Shown: positions 1 through 8,975, counted from the stretch's first letter. The stretch: DNA of 64,000 nt from Streptomyces sp. NBC_00286 (GCF_036173125.1 NZ_CP108054.1:7283001-7347000), one strand, 5' to 3'. Notes: generated by a model from the sequence alone, not told the origin. Program-made: numbers and translations.

Positions 1-119
1 TCCGCTCCGGCGAACTGAAGTACCGCGAGACGGTTGTCGAGGGCATCGACAACAACCTGGAGGCGTTCCTCGGCGTCCTGCGAGGCGACAACACCGGCAA
101 AATGATCGTCAAGCTCTGA
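1..119 (+). CDS. NADP-dependent oxidoreductase, C-terminal end (partial)
   Basis: Only the last 38 codons are present, reading RSGELKYRETVVEGIDNN onward and ending VLRGDNTGKMIVKL before TGA at 117-119. The pattern 'YRETVVEGIDNxxEAFLGxLRGDNxGKMIVKL' is the typical C-terminus of the zinc-independent medium-chain dehydrogenase/reductase group (curcumin-reductase/YncB-like NADP-dependent oxidoreductases). The nucleotide-binding domain lies outside the window, so the substrate cannot be judged. A hairpin follows 55 bases downstream, so the gene ends its own transcription unit. Confidence 0.8.
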   Translation, partial: RSGELKYRETVVEGIDNNLEAFLGVLRGDNTGKMIVKL

Positions 120-173
120 CAGTTGACGGACCCTCAGCCCAGCAGCTGACAGTGCCTCAGGGGCGCAGGGGAT

Positions 174-203
174 AGGCCGCACTCATCACCATGGGTGCGG
201 CCT
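174..203 (+). terminator. Hairpin terminator after the oxidoreductase
   Basis: A perfect 9-bp stem, AGGCCGCAC (174-182) and GTGCGGCCT (195-203), encloses a 12-base loop and is followed by TTCTTC. The position 55 bases after the stop codon fits intrinsic termination in a high-GC genome, where a long U tract is often missing. Confidence 0.65.
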
Positions 204-415
204 TCTTCGGTTGGCGTAAGGCGTTTGAATCGCCTCGATGAAGTCCCGTGCGGGGCACCGCGGCCTGAGGAGGCCGCAGGCCTCCCAGGGGCGCGGGGAA
301 CTGCGCGACCAGCCTCCACCGGCCCGCAGCTTCAAAGCCGCCCAACCCAGCGGAGCGCAACGCCACGTTATTCAACCGTGACGCCTTCTCCTTGCAGCCC
401 TCTTGACCGTCATGG
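204..415. other. Gene-free stretch upstream of the lacI-type gene
   Basis: No convincing gene here; open frames on both strands are short or have no start signal. It contains one copy of the 28-base dispersed repeat (287-314). The lac-like operator and the regulator's ribosome-binding site lie just beyond it. Confidence 0.6.
287..314. repeat. Dispersed 28-base intergenic repeat, copy 1
   Basis: The sequence begins AGGGGCGCGGGGAACTGCGC and ends GACCAGCC. It is identical at 54694-54721 and 58548-58575, and all three copies are intergenic. Such a repeat recurs in many Streptomyces chromosomes (family knowledge). Unlike copies 2 and 3, I see no clear long inverted repeat flanking this copy. Confidence 0.85.
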
Positions 416-433
416 ATTGTTAGCGCTCACAAT
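416..433. promoter_or_regulatory. LacI-family operator palindrome
   Basis: ATTGTTAGCGCTCACAAT is an 18-base palindrome with one mismatched pair around a central AGCGCT. It closely resembles the lac-operator class and the TGTTAGCGCTAACA-like sites of actinobacterial sugar regulators. It lies 71 bases before the GTG start of the LacI-type gene, so autoregulation is the simplest reading. Confidence 0.7.
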
Positions 434-504
434 GACGTCCGCATTCACCAGTCGGCGACCATCGCCGGCCACCGGTGTTCAACGGCATCCAAGGAGGCGC
501 GGCC

Positions 505-1554
505 GTGGCACACGCACAGCTTCGACCGCCCACGATGGCGGATGTCGCACAACTCGCAGGGGTCTCGCACCAGACCGTGTCCCGCGTGCTGGGGGACCAC
601 CCCAATGTGCGGGACGAGACACGGACCAAGGTGCTGCACGCGATCAAGGAGCTGGGCTACCGCCGCAACTCCTCCGCACGTGCCCTGGCCACCCGGCGCA
701 CCCGCACCCTCGGTGTGGTCGCTTCCAACACCACCCTCTTCGGGCCGGCCAGTACGCTGTTCGCGCTCGAGGAGGCCGCACGTGCCGAGGGGTATCTCGT
801 TTCGACGGTGAGTCTGCGCAAGCTGACCGTGGAGACGCTGTCCGAGGCCCTGGACCACCTCAGCGAGGGCGGAGTGGAGGGGGTCATCGCCATCGCTCCC
901 CAGCGATCGGCGGTGGAGGCTCTGGCCGAACTCTCCAGTCCCTTCCCGGTGGTTGTGGTGGGAGGCGGGCAGCCGGAAGGGGACATTCCCAGCGTCAGCG
1001 TGGACCAGCACCTGGGAGCGCGACTGGCCACCAGTCATCTGCTGGCCGCCGGCCACCGCACGGTCTGGCACCTGTCCGGACCCGAGGACTGGCAGGAGGC
1101 GGCCGACCGGGTCGTCGGCTGGCGGGCGACCCTCGAGGAGTCCGGTATCGAGCCGCCCACGCTGCTGCACGGGGACTGGAGTCCGCTGTCGGGCTACCGC
1201 GCCGGTCAGGAGCTGGCCGGCTGGGTGGGCCGCGGGCTCACCGCCGTCTTCGTCGCCAACGACCAGATGGCGCTGGGGGTGTTGCGGGCCCTGCGTGAGG
1301 CGGGGGTGCGGACTCCCAAGGATGTGGCGGTGGTCGGCTTCGACGACATCCCGGAGTCGGAGTTCTTCGCTCCGCCGCTCACCACCGTCCGGCAGGACTT
1401 CTCGACGGTCGGGAAGCGGAGCATCGCCCTGCTCCTCGATCTCGTCGAGGGCCGGGCCCTGTCCGGGGCACCCCGGATCGCCATCGAACCGCAACTCGTC
1501 GTTCGCGCCAGTACGTTTCCGTACGCCCCTCAGCCGGAGGGCGTGCTGAACTGA
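505..1554 (+). CDS. LacI-family transcriptional regulator
   Basis: 349 residues. The GTG start at 505 is chosen because AAGGAGG (491-497) lies 7 bases upstream; the longer frame from 475 has no such signal. The N-terminus carries the LacI helix-turn-helix and hinge (MADVAQLAGVSHQTVSRVL, then the ARALATRRT segment). The rest is a periplasmic-binding-protein-like sugar-sensing domain ending in the usual 'VAVVGFDDIPESEFFAPPLTTVRQD' region. It sits directly upstream of, and co-directional with, a four-gene sugar ABC importer, so it is probably that system's local regulator. The operator-like palindrome at 416-433 suggests autoregulation. The inducer is unknown; arabinose or galactofuranose would fit the transporter type and the nearby GH43 gene (inference). 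Confidence 0.93.
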   Translation: MAHAQLRPPTMADVAQLAGVSHQTVSRVLGDHPNVRDETRTKVLHAIKELGYRRNSSARALATRRTRTLGVVASNTTLFGPASTLFALEEAARAEGYLVSTVSLRKLTVETLSEALDHLSEGGVEGVIAIAPQRSAVEALAELSSPFPVVVVGGGQPEGDIPSVSVDQHLGARLATSHLLAAGHRTVWHLSGPEDWQEAADRVVGWRATLEESGIEPPTLLHGDWSPLSGYRAGQELAGWVGRGLTAVFVANDQMALGVLRALREAGVRTPKDVAVVGFDDIPESEFFAPPLTTVRQDFSTVGKRSIALLLDLVEGRALSGAPRIAIEPQLVVRASTFPYAPQPEGVLN

Positions 1555-1595
1555 CGCGACACCCATCGGTCGCATACGCACCTACGCGGCCGGTA

Positions 1596-1628
1596 TTTCG
1601 AACAATGATCGACAGGCTGGACGTTGTG
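1596..1628. promoter_or_regulatory. Candidate shared regulatory motif upstream of the ABC operon
   Basis: CGAACAATGATCGAC at 1599-1613 matches CGAACAATGTCCGAC at 14522-14536, upstream of the secreted GH43 gene, at 13 of 15 positions. A GGAC-TTGT half follows here, as in the more complete inverted repeat at the second site. It lies about 80-95 bases before the SBP start, a normal operator or promoter position. The binding protein is unknown. Confidence 0.45.
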
Positions 1629-1691
1629 CGGCCGGTCCCATCGAGTACCAGCGGGTCCATACCCGGGCCGGCTCTTCAAAGGAGAAGACAG

Positions 1692-2702
1692 ATGCTCAAC
1701 AGAAGGAACTTCCTCACCGCGGCGGTCGGCGTGGCGGCTGCGGGCGGCCTGGCGGCCTGCGCCAAGGAGGACGAGGGCTCCTCCACCTCCTCCTCCGGCG
1801 GCAGCGGCGGCAAGAAGCTCACCCTCGGCTTCTCCCAGGTCGGCTCGGAGAGCGGCTGGCGCAGCGCCAACACCGACTCGGTGAAGGCGTCGGCCAAGGA
1901 GGCGGGCTACAACCTCAAGTTCTCCGACGCGCAGCAGAAGCAGGAGAACCAGATCTCCGCGATCCGCAGCTTCATCGCCCAGAAGGTGGACGTCATAGCC
2001 TTCTCGCCGGTGGTCGTCACCGGCTGGGACGCGGTGCTCAAGGAGGCCAAGGCCAAGAAGATCCCGGTCGTCCTCACCGACCGCTCCGTCGAGACCTCCG
2101 ACGAGTCCCTGTACGTCACCCTCGTCGGCTCGGACTTCACGGACGAGGGCCGGCGCGCGGCCAGGATCCTGGAGAAGGTCCTCGAGAAGGCCGGCCACAA
2201 GGGTGCTGTGAAGATCGCACAGCTGGAGGGCACCACCGGTGCCGCCCCCGCGATCGAGCGTGCCAAGGGCTTCAAGGAGGTCATGGACGCCGACCACAAG
2301 GACGACTGGAAGATCGTCGTCAGCCAGACCGGTGACTTCACCCGCGCCGGCGGCAAGCAGGTCATGGCGGCCTTCCTGCAGTCCAACCCGGACATCGACG
2401 TGCTGTTCGCGCACAACGACGACATGGGCATCGGCGCCATCCAGGCCATCGAGGCGGCCGGCAAGAAGCCCGGCAAGGACATCCTGATCGTCACGGTCGA
2501 CGGCGTGAAGGACGGCTTCGTCGCCATGTCCGAGGGCAAGATCAACGCCATCGTCGAGTGCAACCCGCTGCTCGGCCCTCAGCTGATGGAGGTCGTGCAG
2601 AAGGTCAAGGACGGCGAGACGGTCGAGCGCTGGATCAAGACCGAGGAGAGCGACTTCATGCAGGACCAGGCCAAGGAAGTCCTCCCGAGCCGCAAGTACT
2701 GA
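1692..2702 (+). CDS. Sugar ABC transporter substrate-binding lipoprotein (YtfQ/RbsB type)
   Basis: 336 residues from ATG 1692, with an AAGGAGA ribosome-binding site just upstream. The N-terminus MLNRRNFLTAAVGVAAAGGLAAC combines a twin-arginine motif (RRNFL) with a lipobox (LAAC, Cys23), so the mature protein should be a membrane-anchored lipoprotein. A Ser/Gly linker follows, then a periplasmic-binding-protein type 1 sugar domain ('LGFSQVGSESGWR', 'IDVLFAHNDDMGIGAIQAIEAAG'). The sequence style is that of galactofuranose/arabinose binders such as YtfQ. It is the first gene of the operon with the ATPase and two permeases, and delivers the sugar to the membrane complex. The exact ligand cannot be read from sequence. 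Confidence 0.93.
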   Translation: MLNRRNFLTAAVGVAAAGGLAACAKEDEGSSTSSSGGSGGKKLTLGFSQVGSESGWRSANTDSVKASAKEAGYNLKFSDAQQKQENQISAIRSFIAQKVDVIAFSPVVVTGWDAVLKEAKAKKIPVVLTDRSVETSDESLYVTLVGSDFTDEGRRAARILEKVLEKAGHKGAVKIAQLEGTTGAAPAIERAKGFKEVMDADHKDDWKIVVSQTGDFTRAGGKQVMAAFLQSNPDIDVLFAHNDDMGIGAIQAIEAAGKKPGKDILIVTVDGVKDGFVAMSEGKINAIVECNPLLGPQLMEVVQKVKDGETVERWIKTEESDFMQDQAKEVLPSRKY

Positions 2703-2806
2703 CCGATCGCACCCACCGGCAGGGAGCCCACGGCCGACCAGACCCCTGGTCCCGGGGCTCCCTGCGGGCCGAAACGAATTCCATGAATTCAACGAGGAGC
2801 GCTGCC

Positions 2807-4345
2807 ATGGCAGAGCCGCGGCCCGTCCTGGAGATGACGGGCATAGTCAAAGAATTTCCGGGGGTACGGGCTCTGTCCGGTGTCGACTTCCGGCTCTTCC
2901 CCGGCGAGATCCACGCCCTGATGGGCGAGAACGGAGCCGGGAAGTCCACCCTCATCAAGGTGCTGACCGGCGTCTACGCGCTGGACGACGGCACCATCAC
3001 CCTCGACGGGCGGCCCGTGCAGATCGACAGCCCGCTGCAGGCGCAGCAGGCCGGGATCAGCACGGTCTACCAGGAGGTGAACCTCTGCCCCAACCTGTCG
3101 GTGGCGGAGAACATCTTCATCGGACGTGAACCCACCCGCTTCGGCCGCATCCAGTGGAACCGCATGCGCAAGGAAGCGGCGGAACTGGTCGACCGGCTCG
3201 GCCTCGACATCGACGTGACCGCGCCCCTGTCCTCGTACCCGCTGGCCGTCCAGCAGTTGGTGGCGATCGTACGGTCCGTGGGCACCGGCGACAGCGACGG
3301 TTCGGGATCCGGCACCAAGGTGCTGGTCCTGGACGAGCCGACCTCGAGCCTGGACCGCGACGAGGTCCTCGAACTGTTCCGCCTGATGCGGCAGTTGAGG
3401 GACGAGGGCGTCGCGATCCTGTTCGTCTCGCACTTCCTCGACCAGATCTACGAGATCTGCGACCGGATGACCGTCCTGCGCAACGGCGGTCTCGTCGGCG
3501 AGCACATGGTGAGCGAGCTCGACCAGGTCGGACTGATCGAGCTCATGATCGGCAAGGCCCTGGACCAGCTGGAGGGGCTCCACGAGCACCAGCTGCACTC
3601 CGACGTCGGCGAGACGCTGGTCAAGGCGGACAACCTCGGCAGGACGGGCGGCATCGCCCCCTTCGACCTGGAGATCAAGAAGGGCGAGGTCGTCGGCCTC
3701 GCCGGCCTGCTCGGCTCGGGCCGTACCGAACTCGCCCGGCTGCTCTTCGGCGCCGACCAGCCGGACAGCGGCAAGCTGACCATCGGCGGCAAGCAGGTCT
3801 CGATGAGCGCGCCGAACGACGCGATCGGCGCCGGCGTCGCGTTCTGCTCGGAGAACCGCAAGACCGAGGGCCTCGTACCGGATCTGACGGTGCGGGAGAA
3901 CATCATCCTGGCCCTCCAGGCGGCCCGCGGCTGGACCCGGCCCATCCCGGTCTCCCAGCGCGACGAACTGGTCGCCAAGTACATCAAGGCGCTGGACATC
4001 CGCCCCGCCAACCCGGAGGCACGGGTCGGCCAGCTCAGCGGCGGCAACCAGCAGAAGGTGCTGCTCGCCCGCTGGCTGATCACCCAGCCGAAGATGCTGA
4101 TCCTGGACGAGCCGACGCGCGGTATCGACGTCGGCGCGAAGGCGGAGATCCAGAAGCTGGTGGTCTCGCTGTCCGAGGAGGGCATGGCCGTGCTGTACAT
4201 CGCGGCCGAGCTGGAGGAGGTACTCCGGCTCAGCCACACCATCGGAGTGCTGCGCGACCGCCGGCTGGTGGCGCGGCTCACCAACGGGCCCGAGATCACC
4301 ACCAGCAAGATCCTCGAGACCATCGCGAGCGGAGAACACCAGTGA
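2807..4345 (+). CDS. Sugar ABC transporter ATP-binding protein (double-domain, RbsA/YtfR type)
   Basis: 512 residues; ATG 2807 is preceded by GAGGAG and is preferred over the in-frame ATG at 2783. Two ATPase domains lie in tandem. The first has Walker A GENGAGKST (residues 40-48) and Walker B VLVLDEPTSSLD but a degenerate signature motif. The second has the altered P-loop LGSGRTEL, a full LSGGNQQK signature and LILDEPTRGID. This asymmetry is normal for carbohydrate importers of the RbsA/MglA family. A short Ser/Gly insertion (GDSDGSGSG) precedes the first Walker B. It overlaps the following permease gene by 4 bases, indicating translational coupling. Confidence 0.95.
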   Translation: MAEPRPVLEMTGIVKEFPGVRALSGVDFRLFPGEIHALMGENGAGKSTLIKVLTGVYALDDGTITLDGRPVQIDSPLQAQQAGISTVYQEVNLCPNLSVAENIFIGREPTRFGRIQWNRMRKEAAELVDRLGLDIDVTAPLSSYPLAVQQLVAIVRSVGTGDSDGSGSGTKVLVLDEPTSSLDRDEVLELFRLMRQLRDEGVAILFVSHFLDQIYEICDRMTVLRNGGLVGEHMVSELDQVGLIELMIGKALDQLEGLHEHQLHSDVGETLVKADNLGRTGGIAPFDLEIKKGEVVGLAGLLGSGRTELARLLFGADQPDSGKLTIGGKQVSMSAPNDAIGAGVAFCSENRKTEGLVPDLTVRENIILALQAARGWTRPIPVSQRDELVAKYIKALDIRPANPEARVGQLSGGNQQKVLLARWLITQPKMLILDEPTRGIDVGAKAEIQKLVVSLSEEGMAVLYIAAELEEVLRLSHTIGVLRDRRLVARLTNGPEITTSKILETIASGEHQ

Positions 4346-5454
4346 CCACCACTCCCCGATGGCGAGCACTGACCCACCACCACCTGTTCTGGCCTGTCGC
4401 GGTCCTGGTCGTCCTGCTGCTCGTCAACGTTCCCTTCACCCCTGACTTCTTCTCCATCCGGATGACGAACGGCCACCTCCACGGCAGCCTCGTCTCCATC
4501 GTGCTGTTCGGCTCGCCCCTGATCCTGGTGGCGGTCGGCATGACCCTGGTCATCGCCACTGGCGGAATCGACCTCTCCGTCGGCGCCGTGGTCGCCATCA
4601 CCGGGGCCCTGACCTGTTCGTACATCAGTGATCAGTCCGATCAGAGCGCCCTGTCCGGGGTGTTCCTGGCCATGGGCATCGGCCTGATGGCCGCGGTGAT
4701 CTGCGGACTGTGGAACGGCTTCCTGGTCGCCCGGATGGGTATCCAACCGATCATCGCCACGCTGATCATCATGGTCGCCGGACGTGGCGTGGCCCAGCTG
4801 ATCACCGACGGGCAGATCATCACCGTCAACAGCGAGCCGTTCAAGATGATCGGCGGCGGCTACTGGCTGACCCTGCCGTTCTCCATCTTCGTGGTGGCGG
4901 TCGTCGTCGCCGTCACCGTGATGCTGACCCGCCGTACGGCGCTCGGCCTGCTCGTGGAGTCGGTCGGCGGCAACGCGGAGGCCAGCCGTCTGGTGGGCAT
5001 CAGGTCCCGCCGCATCAAGATCATGGTGTACGTGTTCTGCGCGGTGTGCGCGGGCATCGCGGGCCTGATGATCAGCTCCAACACCTCGGCCGCGGACGGC
5101 AACAACGCCGGCCTGTGGATCGAACTCGACGCGATCCTCGCCGTGGTGATCGGCGGCACCTCACTGCTGGGCGGCCGGTTCTCCATCGGCGGCACGGTGG
5201 TCGGCGCCCTCGTCATCCAGACCCTGACCACCACGATCTACACCATCGGCGTGCCCACCCAGACCAACCTGGTCTTCAAGGCCGCCGTCGTCATCGTCGT
5301 CTGCCTGCTGCAGTCCCCGAAGTTCCGCGCCAAGGTCTTCCGCGGCAAGCTCGGCACCAAGCCCGGCGCGAAGGGCGGCACCGGTCAGCCCGCCGCGGCC
5401 CCGGCGGACACCGCCCCGGCGCCCGAGGCCGCTCCCAAGATGGAGGTGTCGTGA
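4342..5454 (+). CDS. Sugar ABC transporter permease 1 (YtfT-like)
   Basis: 370 residues. The GTG start at 4342 overlaps the ATPase stop (GTGA), the usual coupled arrangement. Hydrophobic segments alternate through the protein, and the BPD_transp_2 family motif is clear ('VAVGMTLVIATGGIDLSVGAVVAITGAL'; 'ELDAILAVVIGGTSLLGGRFSIGGT'). The C-terminus ends in an Ala/Pro-rich cytoplasmic tail. It forms half of the membrane channel with the next gene. Two distinct permeases with one double ATPase is the arrangement of YtfQRT-YjfF galactofuranose and AraUVWZ arabinose importers. Confidence 0.94.
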   Translation: MTTTPRWRALTHHHLFWPVAVLVVLLLVNVPFTPDFFSIRMTNGHLHGSLVSIVLFGSPLILVAVGMTLVIATGGIDLSVGAVVAITGALTCSYISDQSDQSALSGVFLAMGIGLMAAVICGLWNGFLVARMGIQPIIATLIIMVAGRGVAQLITDGQIITVNSEPFKMIGGGYWLTLPFSIFVVAVVVAVTVMLTRRTALGLLVESVGGNAEASRLVGIRSRRIKIMVYVFCAVCAGIAGLMISSNTSAADGNNAGLWIELDAILAVVIGGTSLLGGRFSIGGTVVGALVIQTLTTTIYTIGVPTQTNLVFKAAVVIVVCLLQSPKFRAKVFRGKLGTKPGAKGGTGQPAAAPADTAPAPEAAPKMEVS

Positions 5455-6482
5455 TGAGCACGACCACGAAGACCCCCACGGCCTCCGAGAGCCGTACGCC
5501 ATCGCCGTCCAGGGCCGCGACTCTGCTCGGCGACCGGCGGCTGCCCGTCCTGGTGACGGCCGGGCTCTTCCTCGCGATGTACGTGGCGGGCCTCAGCCGG
5601 TACCAGAACTACGGGTTCGGCGAACCGCAGGTCTTCATGAACCTGTTCATCGACAACGGCTATCTGCTGGTCGCCGCCGTCGGGGTCACCTTCGTCATCC
5701 TGTCCGGTGGCATCGACCTGTCCGTGGGCTCGGTGATCGGCTTCACCACCATGTTCACAGCATGGCTGGTGGAGCGTCAGGGCCTGCCGATCCTGGTCGT
5801 CATCCCCATGGCGCTGGCCGTGGGCGCCTTCGGTGGCTTCCTGATGGGCTATGTGATCCACAACTTCGAGATCCAGCCCTTCATCGTGACCCTGGCCGGA
5901 CTCTTCCTCTTCCGGGGCCTGTGCCTGGTCATCAGCAAGGAGTCGATCTCCATCGGCGACTCCTCGGTGAGCAGCATGGCCGGGGCGCAGGTGTCGCTGG
6001 GAGGGGCGTTCCTCTCGATCGGCGCGATCGTCGCGCTGGTCGTCCTCGCCGTGGCCTTCTACGTCCTGCACTACACGCGCTTCGGACGCCGGGTGTACGC
6101 GGTCGGCGGCAACGAGCAGTCGGCGCTGCTGATGGGCCTTCCGCAGGGCGGCACGAAGATCGCCGTCTACACGATCAGCGGCTTCTGCTCGGCGCTCGCC
6201 GGGCTGCTGTTCACCCTGTACATCCAGTCCGGTGACCCCCTGCACGCCACCGGTATGGAGCTGGACGCGATCGCCGCGGTCGTCATCGGCGGCACGCTGC
6301 TCACGGGCGGCTCCGGCTATGTGATCGGCACCCTCTTCGGCGTCCTCGTCCTGGGCCTGATCAAGAGCATCATCCAGTTCGAGGGCACGCTCAGCTCCTG
6401 GTGGACGAAGATCGCCACGGGTGTGCTGCTGTGCGCGTTCATCCTCATCCAGCGGGCGATGACGGCACGTAAGAAAACCTGA
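5454..6482 (+). CDS. Sugar ABC transporter permease 2 (YjfF-like)
   Basis: 342 residues. ATG 5454 shares one base with the previous stop (TGATG), so it is translationally coupled; a GTG one codon earlier is also possible. About ten hydrophobic segments and the family motifs 'VTFVILSGGIDLSVGSVIGFT' and 'ELDAIAAVVIGGTLLTGGSGYVIGT' mark a BPD_transp_2 permease. It is the partner of the preceding permease and the last gene of the operon. A strong hairpin between this gene and the convergent regulator ends transcription. Confidence 0.94.
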   Translation: MSTTTKTPTASESRTPSPSRAATLLGDRRLPVLVTAGLFLAMYVAGLSRYQNYGFGEPQVFMNLFIDNGYLLVAAVGVTFVILSGGIDLSVGSVIGFTTMFTAWLVERQGLPILVVIPMALAVGAFGGFLMGYVIHNFEIQPFIVTLAGLFLFRGLCLVISKESISIGDSSVSSMAGAQVSLGGAFLSIGAIVALVVLAVAFYVLHYTRFGRRVYAVGGNEQSALLMGLPQGGTKIAVYTISGFCSALAGLLFTLYIQSGDPLHATGMELDAIAAVVIGGTLLTGGSGYVIGTLFGVLVLGLIKSIIQFEGTLSSWWTKIATGVLLCAFILIQRAMTARKKT

Positions 6483-6510
6483 CCCGGACGCAGGCTCCGG
6501 TCAACACACC

Positions 6511-6558
6511 GCGACAGCAAGGGAGTTACCCCGACCGAGGGGTCTCCCTTGCTGTCGC
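6511..6558. terminator. Bidirectional terminator between convergent genes
   Basis: A perfect 15-bp stem, GCGACAGCAAGGGAG (6511-6525) and its complement (6544-6558), has an inner ACCCC/GGGGT pairing in the loop. It lies 28 bases after the permease stop and 5 bases before the stop of the opposite gene, so it can serve both. Confidence 0.85.
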
Positions 6559-6563
6559 GTTCG

Positions 6564-8975
6564 TCAACTCACCGACAGCTCCGCCCAGATGGTCTTGCCC
6601 TCGTCCGTGGGGCGGCTGCCCCAGCGCTCGGTGAGCTGGGCGACGAGCAGCAGTCCGCGCCCGCCCTCGTCGTACGTCTTGGCCCGGCGCAGATGCGGGG
6701 CCGTGGCGCTGCCGTCCGACACCTCGCAGATCAGCGTGGCGTCGTCGTCATCGTGGATCAGTCGCAGCCGTACGGGCGGACTGCCGTGCCGGATGGCGTT
6801 CGTGACCAGTTCACTCACCACGAGTTCGGCCGCGAACGCCGCCTCGTCCAGTCCCCAGACGCCCAGCTGCTCGGTCGCGTACTTCCTTGCACGTGCCACC
6901 AGGGCCGCGGCAGGGGGAACGTCCCAGGTCGCGACCTGAGAGGCGGCGAGGCCCTGGGTACGGGCCAGCAGGAGCGCCACGTCATCGGCCGCACCGTCAG
7001 GGGGCAGCAGAGTCCGTACGAGCTCCTGGCACGTCTCGTCCAGCGAACCGGCGGATCGCGCCAGCACCTCGCACAGGAGCTCGTAACTCCCGTCGATGTC
7101 CTGGACCCGGTTCTCGATCAGGCCGTCGGTGCACAGGGCGAGCACGGTTCCTTCGGGCAGCTCGAGTTCCATGCTCTCGAAGGGCAGTCCGCCCACGCCC
7201 AGCGGCGGGCCCGCGGGCACGTCGATCTGCCGGGGGGTACCGCCCGGCACGGCCATGACGGGTGGCGGATGGCCGGCCCTGGCGAACGAGCAGCGGCGCG
7301 AGACGGGGTCGTACACCGCGTAGAGGCAGGTGGCGCCGACCTCGCCGGTGGCGTGTCCGTTCCCGGCCTCCGCGGAGAGCCGTACGACGAGGTCGTCCAG
7401 GTGCGTCAGCAGCTCGTCCGGCGGCAGATCGACGTCGGCGAGCGTACGTACGGCCGTGCGCAGCCGCCCCATGGTGGCGGAGGCCTGGATCCCGTGGCCG
7501 ACGACATCACCGACGACCATGCCGACGCGCAGCCCGGACAGCGGAATGACGTCGAACCAGTCCCCGCCCACCCCCGCACGCGCCGCCGGAAGATAGCGCG
7601 AAGCCGTCTGCAGCGCGGCAGTTCGGGGCAGCGTCTGCGGCAGCAGGCTGCGCTGCAGGACCAGCGCGGTCTCGCGCTCGCGGGAGAAACGGCGGGCGTT
7701 GTCGACGCAGACGGCCGCTCTGGCCGTGATCTCCTCGGCCAGCAGTACGTCTTCGGGGGTGAAGGGTTCGGGGCTGCGGTACCGCACGAACACGGCGACG
7801 CCGAGGGTCGCGCCGCGGGCCCGGATCGGCACCGACATCGCCGAGTGCACGCCGTACTCCTTGACCCGCTCGGTGCGCATCGAGTCCCCGGCGAGCCAGT
7901 CGTGGAGGGCGGCGACCGGGTCGGACCGCACGGTCGTCCGGCCGGCCAGCAGCGAGTCGGCCTGCGGAGACGAGGCCGGGTACGTGTCGACCTCGCCCGG
8001 CTCGATGACGGCCTCGGGACAGCCCGGCGTGATGGACCGATGGGCGGCGCGGCGCAGGACCACGGGGGCGGAGGGGATGCTCGCCGGGGAGTCGCCGCTG
8101 TCGTCCGGCGGATCCATGAGGTCGACGCTCACGAAGTCGGCGAGACCGGGGACGCACACATCGGCCAGTTCCTGGGCGGTGCGCGTGACGTCGAGCGTGG
8201 TGCCGATGCGGATGCTCGCCTCGTTGACCAACTGCAGCCGCTGGCGGGCCAGATCCTGCTCCGTGATGTCGTGCGCGGTCAGACAGACCCCGCGCACCAC
8301 ACCGTCGGCGTCGGTCAGCGGCGCGAACTTCGCCGACCACGGGTGTGCGTGCTGCTCCCCGCCCGTGCGTAAGTAGATGTCCACGTCCTGCTGTTGACCA
8401 GTGCGGAAGGCCCGGCGCAGATGCCGCTCGAGTTCCTCGCTCTGCCGCTTGCCGCCGATCTCCGTGAGCCGCAGGCCGCGGATGCGTTCCTCTGGCAGGC
8501 CGATGACGCGTTCCATCGCCTCGTTGATCCTGTGCAGCCGTAACCGGTCGTCGTAGATCGCCATGGGACACGGGGACTGCTCCAACAGCGCTGCCGACAA
8601 AGGGTCGTCGGACGGCAGCGGACCGCTGTCCTCCAGCGGGCAGATCACCCGCCACTCGCCGCGCTCGCCGGATTCCGGCCGACTGCGATGGGCGAGCAGC
8701 CACACGGACACCTCATGGCCGTCGCGATGGCGCAGGGTGACGCATCCGCTCCAACGGTCGGCTGTCGCCTCCGGAAGGACGACCTTGCTGTCCGGGGCCA
8801 GCAACCGCTCCGCGGGCCGGCCCACGACGTCCGGCGCTGCATGCCCGAGCAGCCGCTCGGCGCCCTCGCCCCATTCGACGACGGCGCCGGTGCTGTCGAT
8901 GACCGCCTGTGCCGATCCGGCGTCGTCGAATGGGTCCTTCGGTCCTTGTCCCGCTGTGTCCTTGTGCCGGCTCAT
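6564..8975 (-). CDS. PAS-GAF-SpoIIE phosphatase with C-terminal HATPase (sigma-factor regulation)
   Basis: 803 residues. Order: PAS domain (about 20-120), second PAS (about 130-250, 'SAKFAPLTDADGVVRGVCLTAHDITE'), GAF domain (about 255-440), SpoIIE/PP2C serine phosphatase (about 460-670, 'GVGGDWFDVIPL', 'GDVVGHGIQASATM'), then an anti-sigma-type HATPase (about 690-800, 'ELVVSELVTNAIRHG', 'DEGGRGLLLVAQL'). In such proteins the phosphatase dephosphorylates an anti-sigma-factor antagonist and the kinase-like domain can bind or phosphorylate it, so sensor, phosphatase and switch kinase are in one chain. Two leucines use TTA (residues 145 and 202), so translation may depend on bldA tRNA. Target and signal are unknown. 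Confidence 0.93.
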   Translation of the reverse strand: MSRHKDTAGQGPKDPFDDAGSAQAVIDSTGAVVEWGEGAERLLGHAAPDVVGRPAERLLAPDSKVVLPEATADRWSGCVTLRHRDGHEVSVWLLAHRSRPESGERGEWRVICPLEDSGPLPSDDPLSAALLEQSPCPMAIYDDRLRLHRINEAMERVIGLPEERIRGLRLTEIGGKRQSEELERHLRRAFRTGQQQDVDIYLRTGGEQHAHPWSAKFAPLTDADGVVRGVCLTAHDITEQDLARQRLQLVNEASIRIGTTLDVTRTAQELADVCVPGLADFVSVDLMDPPDDSGDSPASIPSAPVVLRRAAHRSITPGCPEAVIEPGEVDTYPASSPQADSLLAGRTTVRSDPVAALHDWLAGDSMRTERVKEYGVHSAMSVPIRARGATLGVAVFVRYRSPEPFTPEDVLLAEEITARAAVCVDNARRFSRERETALVLQRSLLPQTLPRTAALQTASRYLPAARAGVGGDWFDVIPLSGLRVGMVVGDVVGHGIQASATMGRLRTAVRTLADVDLPPDELLTHLDDLVVRLSAEAGNGHATGEVGATCLYAVYDPVSRRCSFARAGHPPPVMAVPGGTPRQIDVPAGPPLGVGGLPFESMELELPEGTVLALCTDGLIENRVQDIDGSYELLCEVLARSAGSLDETCQELVRTLLPPDGAADDVALLLARTQGLAASQVATWDVPPAAALVARARKYATEQLGVWGLDEAAFAAELVVSELVTNAIRHGSPPVRLRLIHDDDDATLICEVSDGSATAPHLRRAKTYDEGGRGLLLVAQLTERWGSRPTDEGKTIWAELSVS

